From Stenotrophomonas maltophilia (lineage in GTDB: Bacteria > Pseudomonadota > Gammaproteobacteria > Xanthomonadales > Xanthomonadaceae), in assembly GCA_002387845.1 (NCBI GenBank), contig DGLB01000073.1:1-64000 (forward strand): DNA of 64,000 nt. Reading direction: 5' to 3'. Made by a program: the position numbers and the translations under genes. Within the stretch, counting starts at the first letter, position 1. Every line of letters begins with the position of its first letter. Below the pieces are notes generated by a model, which saw only the letters and a program-made list of their open reading frames with translations, was not told the origin of the DNA and did not search any database. Shown piece after piece: positions 34,107 to 42,048 of this stretch.

Positions 34107-37100
34107 CGGCTCCCCCCCGAACGCACCGAAACGCTACGGCTTCGCGCCACTCTGTCCATTACCCGAGGAGCGACCAGGTCCGCCATTCGCTCGGCCTGCT
34201 CGCGTTCGGCCGCCGACGCGCTGGCCGCCACTGAGCGTGATGGGACAGTCCATTCAATTCTAAGTACCTCGGCACCATCCCCAGAACCGCCGGTGCCCCT
34301 GTTGATCCGCTTAGCATCCGCCTCGGCCTGTAGCGCCGCCTCTTCTCGCGCCGCATCCAGTCGTGCGCGCCTTTCTTCGGCCTCTGCGCGCTTCCGTTCC
34401 GTGCGCTTAGCCTCGATCTGCTGCTCGATCTGAAGCACCTCCTCCAGCTCGCCCTCTCCAACAAGGTCAAACCGCTGAGCCAACTGACGGCGCTGTTGGG
34501 AGAGCTCGTCCATGCCTTTGAGAACCTCCGCCTGCTCCTCCTTGTAGGCCTCCAGCTCCCGGCGCTGAGCGGCAAGCCCGTTCCAGATGTTGGCGAACTG
34601 CTGCAGTCCGCGCGGCCCCTCCATCTGACTGAGCAATTCACGGGTTTTCTCGGAGATCTGGCCCATGTTCATGGAGAATCCACCGGCAGAAGCCGCTGCC
34701 TTGTTGAGCGTCCCGCTTGCACCACCAGCGGCGGAACCCACGGCGGCCACGCTACTGGCTGCCCCCGCAGCAGCGCTCTGAACCTGCTCCATCGCAGCGG
34801 TCGCCTGTGCGCCCCCTGCTGCTACTGCCTGTCCAGCCGCCGAGCCTGCAGTGCCTTGGTCCGCCAGTGCCTGGTTGGTCGCGTAGGTCGCGCCCTGAAC
34901 CTCTAACTGCGATTCCACCTGTTTTCGCTTCCAGTCATCACTGTTGGCAACGGCTGCGCGAGCCGTATTGGCATACGCCGCAAAAGCCCGTCGCACATCC
35001 TCAATACTTGCCTTGCCCTGTGCCGCGCCGCGACGGATTGCCTCAAATGCGTCTTTCGCTGAATCACGCGCTGCATCCAGCGATGCCTGCGATTGAATGC
35101 CCAACCTGCCAAACTCATCGTTCAGCGGGTTCATCGCGTTGGTGATTTCACGGATGCGAGCATTCAGAGCAGCTGCCGAGCGCTCCGCCTGGTCGAACCC
35201 AAGCTTTCCTTGCTGCCCGGCGGCCTGCAGCTGCGCGCCCAGTGCCTTGGCTTCGTCCAGTGTGGCGACATTGCCCAGCGCCGCCTTGAAGGCAGTCTCG
35301 ATCTGTGCGCTGGTCGCAAGAGCATTCTCCACCACCGTCGCGAACGCGGCATTGGCGTCCCGCCCGGCTGCGGTGAAGCTCATACCCATCCGCTCTGCGG
35401 ACACGCCCAGCTTTGTCATCGCCGCCAGCAGGGTCTGTTCCAGCACCACGGTGGTGTTGGTGGCCGCCGACGGCAGCGAGGCGAACGCTGCCTGCGCGGC
35501 GGCCTGGAAGCGGGAAAGCTCTTCGCCGCTGAGCTGCTGCAAAGTGGCCATCAGGCCATCGCGGACATTTCGAGCGGCACCAGCTCCCTCTTCTGCAATG
35601 GAAGCCAGGGCCAGCGCAACGTTGCCCAGTGTGTTGGAGTCGGTGAAGTTGAGGCTCTGGAAGAGCTTGCCAATCTCAGTGACGGCCAGCTTCGAGTCAC
35701 GACCGATACCCTGCAGCTGGTCCACTACCAGCTGCGCACCAGCACCGATACCGGCCCTGAGCGCATCCCCCGCGACCTTCGAGCCAGCCGCGAGCGCTTG
35801 GAAACCGGTAGCCACCTCCGCGAGCCGCGCACGCACCTGTTCAAGCTGAGCCAGCTGCTCCTGAGTCGCAAGCCCCATCTGCTGTTGGGTATAGAGATAG
35901 CCGAATTGGGCGCTCAGGTACTGTTTCAGGCCATCCAGGCGCGCCTGGTAGGACTGGCGCTCCCGCTCGCCCAACGCGGCCACGTCCGCCATGGACTTCA
36001 CCGACACCTGTCCGAACGACGCCACGTCCACTGCCAGGGATTTGTAGGCGATGCCCTGGAGGTACATCTGCTCCCGCATCTGGCGCATGAACTCGCCGGC
36101 CTCTTTACTGGCTTGGCTGTTCTTACCCAGTTCCGCGCCCAGAGCCTCGCCCATGCTCTGCAGGCTCTTTGTCACCAGCTCCACGCCCAGCAGCGCCACG
36201 GTGATCGGCACCGCCGTCGGCAACCTACGCAGGATGTTGCCCAGGGTGAGTGCACCCTTGCCAGTGGCGTCCATCGCCGCCGCGCTCGCCAGCTGCGCCT
36301 TCGTAGACGCAATCAGCGCGATGCGCCAAGTGTTCATCTGCACAATCGCGCGGACGATGGCGAATGTGGCAAATGCCTTCCCTAAGGTAATTAGGGCACT
36401 GCTGTGCTCGACCACCCACGTGGTAGCAGTGCGGGCAGCACTCGCCACCGTTACGATGGCATCGGCCGTCTGCTTGGCCCAGCGGGTCAGAGTGCCGTCT
36501 TTCGCCAGCCGGTCTGCCAGCTCCAGCATTTCCTGCAGCTGGTTCTTGAAGTACCTCAGCACACCCTGGTCAGCGACCTCCTGCTTCCAGTCCTTGAAGC
36601 GCTCGGTCGCGGCCTTCCACAGGCCCGCAATGGTGCCCACCTTCGCGGCCGCCGCCGCGCCACCGTAGGACTCTGTCAGCAGGTCCAGAATAATGGTCTG
36701 GGCCTCGGCCACGCGGCCGGTGCCCTCCAACTGGGTGATCAACTGCTTCTGGCTGGCGGTCAGCGTGAACCCCTGTTTGCTCAGGGATTCCATGGCCTTG
36801 GAGGGAGTCTGAAGCGCCTTGCCCACCACCTCAGCCGACTGCTCCAAACCAATCCCCAGACGCTGCGCCTGGTCGATGGTGATCTGCATCGCCTGCGGGA
36901 ACTGCTGGCCGACGATGTTGGTGTAGGACAGCATGCGCACTTGCGCTTTGGAGATCTCGCCATCATCGAACAGGCCACCCTGCAACTGCCGGCGCATCTG
37001 GGCCAGCTGGTCGGCGGTGAACTCGCCCTGGCGACCGGTGGCGGCCAAGGCCGCCTCCAGCTGCCCAAGCTCCTGCTCCGCGTCGCTGCCTTCGGTGACG

Positions 37101-37873
37101 ATGCTGCGGATGCCGTCAACGATCTTACTGAAGCCGATGAAGCCAAGCGCAGCAGCGGCCACGCCCTTGAGCTTGTCCATCACCGAGTTGGTTGCCCCGG
37201 CCGCCGCACCCAGCTCCACAGTGTCCCGCGTGGCCTGGCTGGCGCGGTCCCGGTAGGCCTTCAGTGATTCAGCCGCTGCGGTGCTGGAGCGCGCCTGTGC
37301 CCGGAACTGTTCGTCGCTGTCCTGGATCTGCTGGTTGCGCCGGCGCGTCTCTGCGGCGGCCTGGGCTGACGCCTTGGCCTGCTCGGTGAAAGCCTGCGCG
37401 GTCCGGGTTGCCTCGTTACGCAGGCGCTGCTGACCGGCGGCCAGCTGGGCAGTATCCACGCCCAGCTCCCGCAGTTCGCTATCAGCCTTGGCGACCGCTT
37501 CCCATTGCTTGTTGAGGGACGCCTGCAGCTTGTCGCCTTCCGCCCGCAGCGACTTCTGCTCCTGGAGCAGCTCGCGCGACGGCTGCGCCATCTCGGCGAT
37601 CTGAAGACTGAGCGAATAGGCAGCGCGCTGGTTGGCGTCGTAGCGCTTCTCCAGCTCGCCCAGGGACTGCATCATCCCGTCAAAGGCATTGGCCTTGCCA
37701 GCGGTGCTGTTCAGTTCGACCAGCCTGTCAACCAGTTTGGCCGTGTCTGCGCCGGCATCCTCCGTTGCGATGCCCATCTGCTCGAGCGAGGCCCGCAGCT
37801 GGTCGACGCCCTCCGTACCACTGGTCTCAAGGACCAGCCGCAGTGCTTCCTCGAATGCCGCCGTGCCTGCCAT
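34103..37873 (-). CDS. Tail tape measure protein
   Basis: A 1,256-residue protein, largely helical and Ala/Gln-rich with long coiled coils (AYSLSLQIAEMAQPSRELLQ; KQWEAVAKADSELRELG). A hydrophobic central part (about residues 490-570, VVEHSSALITLGKAFATFAI) is typical of tape measures. The C-terminus again is coiled coil (QRRELEAYKEEQAEVLKGMD). I take the ATG at 37873, which overlaps the upstream stop (TGATG). At the roughly 1.5 angstrom per residue known for this class, the tail would be near 190 nm; that is an estimate. Confidence 0.93.
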   Translation of the reverse strand: MAGTAAFEEALRLVLETSGTEGVDQLRASLEQMGIATEDAGADTAKLVDRLVELNSTAGKANAFDGMMQSLGELEKRYDANQRAAYSLSLQIAEMAQPSRELLQEQKSLRAEGDKLQASLNKQWEAVAKADSELRELGVDTAQLAAGQQRLRNEATRTAQAFTEQAKASAQAAAETRRRNQQIQDSDEQFRAQARSSTAAAESLKAYRDRASQATRDTVELGAAAGATNSVMDKLKGVAAAALGFIGFSKIVDGIRSIVTEGSDAEQELGQLEAALAATGRQGEFTADQLAQMRRQLQGGLFDDGEISKAQVRMLSYTNIVGQQFPQAMQITIDQAQRLGIGLEQSAEVVGKALQTPSKAMESLSKQGFTLTASQKQLITQLEGTGRVAEAQTIILDLLTESYGGAAAAAKVGTIAGLWKAATERFKDWKQEVADQGVLRYFKNQLQEMLELADRLAKDGTLTRWAKQTADAIVTVASAARTATTWVVEHSSALITLGKAFATFAIVRAIVQMNTWRIALIASTKAQLASAAAMDATGKGALTLGNILRRLPTAVPITVALLGVELVTKSLQSMGEALGAELGKNSQASKEAGEFMRQMREQMYLQGIAYKSLAVDVASFGQVSVKSMADVAALGERERQSYQARLDGLKQYLSAQFGYLYTQQQMGLATQEQLAQLEQVRARLAEVATGFQALAAGSKVAGDALRAGIGAGAQLVVDQLQGIGRDSKLAVTEIGKLFQSLNFTDSNTLGNVALALASIAEEGAGAARNVRDGLMATLQQLSGEELSRFQAAAQAAFASLPSAATNTTVVLEQTLLAAMTKLGVSAERMGMSFTAAGRDANAAFATVVENALATSAQIETAFKAALGNVATLDEAKALGAQLQAAGQQGKLGFDQAERSAAALNARIREITNAMNPLNDEFGRLGIQSQASLDAARDSAKDAFEAIRRGAAQGKASIEDVRRAFAAYANTARAAVANSDDWKRKQVESQLEVQGATYATNQALADQGTAGSAAGQAVAAGGAQATAAMEQVQSAAAGAASSVAAVGSAAGGASGTLNKAAASAGGFSMNMGQISEKTRELLSQMEGPRGLQQFANIWNGLAAQRRELEAYKEEQAEVLKGMDELSQQRRQLAQRFDLVGEGELEEVLQIEQQIEAKRTERKRAEAEERRARLDAAREEAALQAEADAKRINRGTGGSGDGAEVLRIEWTVPSRSVAASASAAEREQAERMADLVAPRVMDRVARSRSVSVRSGGSR

Positions 37874-38478
37874 CAACGCTTCCTCTTTCGTGCCAGCTGC
37901 AGCTGACGGATCAACTCGCTACTGCGGTACTCGTTCATCTCGCGCGCCAACTTGCTGGCGACGATCTCGTTCTCACCCATCACCATCTGGAAGGCGCTCG
38001 CGCCGCCCAGAATCCGCAACTTGCGACGGCCATCGCGGCCAGAAGGAGCGGTAGCGTCCCGGGAAAACTGCCGCACCACGATTCGGCGCTGGCCGCCGAT
38101 ACGCGCGATGAAGGCCGAGGTGTAGACCTTGCGCTTTCCCACCTGGATGCCAGCAGTCGCGCCTGGCGTTTTCCTTCCACCCCACCGCCCGTTGAATGCG
38201 ATCAGGGAGAGCTTTTGAGTGGACGCCCTGAGCGACAGGTATTCGGAGCCTTCGACCTTCCCCGACCGCACACTGAAGCGCCCCTTCAGGTCACTGGCAC
38301 GGACTGTGTAGACCTCCCGGACCGCCCTCTTCGCCGCAGGTTCAAACCGACGACGTACCGACGCGATCGAGCGTGAATCCGCCTTGGAGATGGCGGTCTT
38401 AGAAAGGCCATCCACGCGAGCGGCGAGCCGTGCCAGCGCGCTGATGTCGGTCTGCCCGAAGCTGTTGAACTTCGCCAC
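37873..38478 (-). CDS. Minor tail protein, gpZ-like
   Basis: A 201-residue basic protein from GTG 38478 (MAKFNSFGQTDISALARLAA; SIASVRRRFEPAAKRAVREV; KLREMNEYRSSELIRQL-type end). Helical start, then a beta module (LSLRASTQKLSLIAFNGRWG). This is the pattern of lambda minor tail protein Z / tail-completion proteins. It stands between the tail tube and the tape measure where tail chaperones usually lie; no frameshifting chaperone pair is visible there. Confidence 0.75.
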   Translation of the reverse strand: MAKFNSFGQTDISALARLAARVDGLSKTAISKADSRSIASVRRRFEPAAKRAVREVYTVRASDLKGRFSVRSGKVEGSEYLSLRASTQKLSLIAFNGRWGGRKTPGATAGIQVGKRKVYTSAFIARIGGQRRIVVRQFSRDATAPSGRDGRRKLRILGGASAFQMVMGENEIVASKLAREMNEYRSSELIRQLQLARKRKR

Positions 38479-38560
38479 TATCGGCCCCCGTTCACGTCAA
38501 AGCAGGACGGCACCACGATGGGTGCCGCCCGGTGCAGACCGCTGTCGGCCTGCGCGCCCA

Positions 38561-39364
38561 TCAACCCGCCGTCTGCTCGTACAGGTCGAACGTGTACAGC
38601 GCAGCCTCTTCCGAGCGGAAGATGACCGGGCCGGTCAGCGTCACCTGAAGCGGTTCTTCGCTGAACCAGTCCACGTCGCCATCCACCGTCAGATCGACCT
38701 GCGGGATACGAAGCAGACCGCTCTCACCGCTGATGCGGTCCTGCACGTCGCCCAGGATCATGAACGACCTGTTGGGCACCGCGCCGCCGTTGATGGCGGT
38801 GTGCAGATAGCTGTCGAACGAGTAGCTGACGGTCAGCGAATCACCATGCGCGATCTCCCCGTCACCCAGCGGGATCAGGATGCCCTGGCGGTTGTCGATC
38901 ACGTAATCGACGCCAGCCTCCAGCTCGACGCTTCCCTTTTTGACCACCGGGGCCGGGGAGGCCAGCACGAAGCGATGCGGCAGCTTCAAGGGGGCATCCT
39001 TGCTGTGGACCGTGACGGGCTGGTCAACCACGGAGCCAGCTTCCACGGACGCGGTGACCGCACTGCCGTACAGCACGCGCGCCAAAATGGCAGGCGGGAC
39101 TTCGAGCGCGACGATGCTAACGCTGGTGGCACCGGGATTGGCGTCCGTGTGGATGATCTGGTTGTAGCGATCATCGCGGCGCTTGCTCTTGATCTCGGTG
39201 GTGTCACCCGCTTCATAGCTGAACGTGAGCGAGCCTTGTTCCAGCGGCTTGTTCTTAAACTTGTCGTCGGGGTCGGGGATGACGGCAAGCCGGGCGGAAC
39301 CGGTACCGAACTCATACAGGCGCAGATCGCCGGCAAACTTGCGAACCTTGGGCTGGGTAGCCAT
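38561..39364 (-). CDS. Major tail tube protein
   Basis: A 267-residue beta-rich protein with AGGAG before its ATG. The sequence (KPLEQGSLTFSYEAGDTTEI; LEAGVDYVIDNRQGILIPLG; DVDWFSEEPLQVTLTGPVIF) fits a siphovirus tail-tube fold with a possible added Ig-like segment in the middle. Position between head-tail joining genes and tape measure supports it. The strong ribosome site agrees with a high-copy structural protein. The 82 bp downstream hold no gene. Confidence 0.82.
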   Translation of the reverse strand: MATQPKVRKFAGDLRLYEFGTGSARLAVIPDPDDKFKNKPLEQGSLTFSYEAGDTTEIKSKRRDDRYNQIIHTDANPGATSVSIVALEVPPAILARVLYGSAVTASVEAGSVVDQPVTVHSKDAPLKLPHRFVLASPAPVVKKGSVELEAGVDYVIDNRQGILIPLGDGEIAHGDSLTVSYSFDSYLHTAINGGAVPNRSFMILGDVQDRISGESGLLRIPQVDLTVDGDVDWFSEEPLQVTLTGPVIFRSEEAALYTFDLYEQTAG

Positions 39365-39376
39365 GCGAGGAATCTC

Positions 39377-39874
39377 CTAGGGGTTGGTCACGGGCTGGAA
39401 GAGTTCGGTCAGACCGGCCCGCGCGGTGATCTGAGCGACAACACTGGAATGGCCGCTGTCGTCGGTGACCTCAGCCAGTTGGGATTCGAGTACCTCAAAC
39501 TTGGTGACGCCACGCGGCAAACTGCGCTCATCGACCTTGAGCACACGAATCAGATCCTTGCGCGCGCGATGGACAAGCCGATGCGGGTGCCGCTCATCCG
39601 AGGAGCGCGGAACGGCGAACTCAACAACGACCCCTACGTCGGAGCTGGACTGAGCGCGGCTACTGCTGGAGCTACTGACGCGGTCCACATAGATCGATGT
39701 GGCAGACCTCTCCCAGTCGTCGGGCGCGTCCTCATCGTCCAACATGACCAGCCCGTCACCCAAATCAGTGAGGAAGCCGTCGCTCTTCTTGACCAAGCGA
39801 ACTCGCGTCGCCAGGAACTGCAGCAGTTGCCAGGTCTCCGGCTCCACCACGTCTTGAGGATCGTCAAGGGCCAC
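39377..39874 (-). CDS. Tail completion/terminator-type protein
   Basis: A 165-residue protein from GTG 39874, overlapping the upstream gene by 11 bp. It contains a serine run (VSSSSSSRAQSSSD) in a surface loop and the body VVEFAVPRSSDERHPHRLVH. The size and place directly before the tail tube match tail-terminator or minor tail proteins of siphoviruses. Assigned by position and composition, not by a clear motif. Confidence 0.6.
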   Translation of the reverse strand: MALDDPQDVVEPETWQLLQFLATRVRLVKKSDGFLTDLGDGLVMLDDEDAPDDWERSATSIYVDRVSSSSSSRAQSSSDVGVVVEFAVPRSSDERHPHRLVHRARKDLIRVLKVDERSLPRGVTKFEVLESQLAEVTDDSGHSSVVAQITARAGLTELFQPVTNP

Positions 39875-40190
39875 TGCGCACCAGCCATCGGCTCAACGAG
39901 CCGTCGTCTGAAATGATCTTGACGTTCGTAAACGTCATCCCGTCCACGACGACCGTGCCGTCCTTCGCCAGCGCAACTCCGGCCTGGCGCACGTATGCGA
40001 TCTCCACGCGGTTGGCAACGAACTGACGCAGGCTTCCGATGGTTTCCACGTCCTTGTCGACATAGACCTGGCACGGAACTGGCGCGCCGCCACCAGGAGG
40101 CGTGTACTGCCCCGCATCGGCCATTCCAGCAACTGCAAGGCCGGCATGCAGCGTCGCGTCCAGGTCCGCCAGAAACTCACGCTGGCTCAT
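39864..40190 (-). CDS. Head-tail joining protein
   Basis: A 108-residue protein (MSQREFLADLDATLHAGLAV; VPCQVYVDKDVETIGSLRQF; TFTNVKIISDDGSLSRWLV). The pattern matches lambda gpFII-like head-tail attachment proteins in which a short helix leads into a beta barrel. The start overlaps the 31-codon gene before it by 4 bp. It is the first tail-joining gene after the lysis cassette. Confidence 0.7.
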   Translation of the reverse strand: MSQREFLADLDATLHAGLAVAGMADAGQYTPPGGGAPVPCQVYVDKDVETIGSLRQFVANRVEIAYVRQAGVALAKDGTVVVDGMTFTNVKIISDDGSLSRWLVRSGP

Positions 40191-40282
40191 CGGCCCACCT
40201 CATCCGCACGGCGGCCAGCCACCGAGAATGCCAGCGCCACGGCGAGGACCACGAAAGCCAGGACCTGGAGGAAGACGATCAC
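40187..40282 (-). CDS. 31-residue single-helix membrane protein
   Basis: GTG at 40282 with a strong GGAGGT site 5 bases upstream opens 31 codons starting MIVFLQVLAFVVLAVALAFS. The product is one membrane helix and a short charged tail (GRRADEVGR). It overlaps the Rz stop by 4 bp and the next start by 4 bp. The quality of the ribosome site and the two overlaps argue that it is real. It could be a pinholin, antiholin or other lysis modulator. It is not a lipoprotein. Confidence 0.65.
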   Translation of the reverse strand: MIVFLQVLAFVVLAVALAFSVAGRRADEVGR

Positions 40283-40767
40283 GGCTCACCTCCGCACTGG
40301 CGGGCGTAGGCCTGCAGCGCCCTTACCTGGGCGTCACACTGATCGGCGGCTCCAATAATTCGGCCCGCACTTTCGTACCGGTCGTCGACTCGACCATCAG
40401 GCTGGCTGGCGCTGGCGACGGCTTGGGACAGTGCGGCGGTGTGGACGGCGGCCTGCCAGCGGTCGTGCAGCCGGCTATTGCCAGCACGCAGCTCAGCGAC
40501 CAGGCGGTCGGATTCAGTCTGGGCATTCGTCTTCTCCATTTCGTAGCGGGCGGCCAGCGCGTTGGCGGCCTTGGCGTCGGCCCTTTCCTTCGCGACCACA
40601 GAGGTGAGCTGGCCGATCTCGGACTGCACCGCCGACAAGTTGTCCTCGGCTGACTTCTGGCCGGCAGCCGCGGATGTGGCGCTTGCCTGCGCTTTCCAGA
40701 CGCTGCCGCGCTGCCAGGCGATAACGCCCAGCAGAAGGACCAGGGCAATGGCGAGGGCGCGGGTCAT
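40279..40767 (-). CDS. Rz-like inner-membrane spanin
   Basis: A 162-residue protein with an N-terminal signal-anchor (ALAIALVLLLGVIAWQRG) followed by long charged coiled coil and a C-terminal part ending ALQAYARQCGGEP. This is the i-spanin (Rz) layout. A second frame inside it encodes a lipoprotein of Rz1 type, which strengthens the call. The start overlaps the upstream stop (ATGA). Spanins fuse inner and outer membranes at the last step of lysis. Confidence 0.85.
   Translation of the reverse strand: MTRALAIALVLLLGVIAWQRGSVWKAQASATSAAAGQKSAEDNLSAVQSEIGQLTSVVAKERADAKAANALAARYEMEKTNAQTESDRLVAELRAGNSRLHDRWQAAVHTAALSQAVASASQPDGRVDDRYESAGRIIGAADQCDAQVRALQAYARQCGGEP
40323..40526 (-). CDS. Rz1-like outer-membrane spanin lipoprotein, nested in Rz
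   Basis: Completely inside the Rz gene in another frame. ATG 40526 follows GGAG by 8 bases. The 67-residue product has a lipoprotein signal (SLSCVLAIAGC, lipobox cysteine about residue 19) and a proline-rich mature part (TTAGRPPSTPPHCPKPSPAP). That is the known Rz1 organisation in lambda. Together the pair makes a complete two-component spanin. Confidence 0.85.
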   Translation of the reverse strand: MPRLNPTAWSLSCVLAIAGCTTAGRPPSTPPHCPKPSPAPASLMVESTTGTKVRAELLEPPISVTPR

Positions 40768-41105
40768 GCCGCCATGTCCTCAGGATCCGGGATTACCGCA
40801 CCCAGTCCACGCAGCACGGACTCCAACTGCTGGATCCGAATGCGCAGCTTGCTCGCCTGCTCCTGCGCACGCAGCCGTAGATCGACTTCCTGCTGGAGGC
40901 GCTGATCCTGCGTAGTGAGACGGTTCTCCAGCGCCTCGACACGCTTGGACAGCCCTTCAACCAACTGGACGTTGGCGTCGGTCTCGGTCCGTTCCTTCCG
41001 GCGCGAGAGCATCGCACCCCAGGTTTCGCGCACAATCCAAAAGGCCAGGAAGCTGCCGGCCAGCCACCACGGCGCACCTTCACCCCCGTCCGGCCCGGCC
41101 ATCAC
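40764..41105 (-). CDS. Holin-like membrane protein with coiled coil
   Basis: A 113-residue protein. One hydrophobic helix near the N-terminus (APWWLAGSFLAFWIVRETWG) is followed by a charged coiled coil (LVEGLSKRVEALENRLTTQD; LRAQEQASKLRIRIQQLESV). It stands between the endolysin candidate and Rz and overlaps both by 4 bp, a typical holin position. A single helix plus coiled coil fits class III-like holins or antiholins, but this is positional inference. Confidence 0.6.
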   Translation of the reverse strand: MMAGPDGGEGAPWWLAGSFLAFWIVRETWGAMLSRRKERTETDANVQLVEGLSKRVEALENRLTTQDQRLQQEVDLRLRAQEQASKLRIRIQQLESVLRGLGAVIPDPEDMAA

Positions 41106-41533
41106 TTCAGCGCCTCGTTGACGCCCTGCTCGATCACGGAATCGGCCCAGAACAGGCCGCCGTTCTCATGCCGGGCAATCGCGCGCACCATGCGGAACAG
41201 GGTCACTGGGCGCGACAGAGACACGATCTCGGTCGCGCCGACGCCGACCTCGTTGGCAACTTGGCGCACATACGCCGAGGTGTTGTTCTCGACCGGTGGT
41301 GCCCAGCGGTTGATCATGTCCCTGACGGTGCGCAGGCCATGCTTGTTCTGATACGTGAGCAGGGTTTTTGCGAGGGCGCGGAAGCCGGCCTCGGGCGTGT
41401 TGAACACGCAGAAGCGGCGTTCCGTCGCCAGTGCGGCGGCGGAACGGTCCTCGCCCTGCCACACCACACCGGTGCGGTCGATGTTGCCAGGGTTGTTGTT
41501 GCGCACGCCACGCGGCGTATCGGCGCTGTTCAT
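41102..41533 (-). CDS. Endolysin candidate (P5-like lysozyme/transglycosylase family)
   Basis: A 143-residue protein starting MNSADTPRGVRNNNPGNIDR. The RGxRNNNPGNI segment and FCVFNTPEAGFRALAKTLLT are hallmarks of a small family of phage muralytic and virion proteins related to lytic transglycosylases. There is no signal peptide, so export would need a holin. The next gene downstream is holin-like. It could also be a virion-associated lysin, since head genes precede it. The exact bond cleaved is not known. Confidence 0.75.
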   Translation of the reverse strand: MNSADTPRGVRNNNPGNIDRTGVVWQGEDRSAAALATERRFCVFNTPEAGFRALAKTLLTYQNKHGLRTVRDMINRWAPPVENNTSAYVRQVANEVGVGATEIVSLSRPVTLFRMVRAIARHENGGLFWADSVIEQGVNEALK

Positions 41534-41612
41534 TGTGATCCCCTTGACCGTAGTGGAAGGCCGGCATCGCCCACGCCATCCCGGCGCATGTGGGCGATAC
41601 CGGCCGATGCGA

Positions 41613-41978
41613 TTACGCTCCGCCCGCCTCGCCAGCGGCCGCCGTGCCCGGCGTCAGGCGCAGAAACACCGTCGCTGCACCCGCTTCGGCGGCATAGGCG
41701 GCAAAGCCGATGTCTCCGAGCTGATCAGCTCCAGGGGCTGCGGCGATGGCCTGGCTGCTGGCGGTATCCCAGTTGACGGAGGCACCCACGGCGAATACGG
41801 CCGCAGGGAGCTTGGGCACTTCGAACACCCCCTCCACGTGGACAGCGATGACGTCGCCCACTTTCCCGTCGGTGACGGCAGCGCCGACCAGCTTGCCTTC
41901 GACCACCAGCTCGCCGCTCTTGGCGTCGCGGGTCAAGGTCACATCCAGCACGCGGCCGTCCTGATGTGCGTTCTTCAT
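41613..41978 (-). CDS. Capsid decoration/cement protein (DUF2190)
   Basis: A 121-residue protein (MKNAHQDGRVLDVTLTRDAK; GELVVEGKLVGAAVTDGKVG; EGVFEVPKLPAAVFAVGASV; NWDTASSQ). This is the DUF2190 pattern of small beta-tulip capsid cement proteins. It directly follows the capsid fusion gene after 70 bp. It probably trims and stabilises the mature head. Confidence 0.85.
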   Translation of the reverse strand: MKNAHQDGRVLDVTLTRDAKSGELVVEGKLVGAAVTDGKVGDVIAVHVEGVFEVPKLPAAVFAVGASVNWDTASSQAIAAAPGADQLGDIGFAAYAAEAGAATVFLRLTPGTAAAGEAGGA

Positions 41979-42048
41979 GGTTCGTTCCTCAAATCAGAAT
42001 GGATGACGGTGAGCACTGCGCAATGGCAGCGCTCAGCCAAGCTATGGA

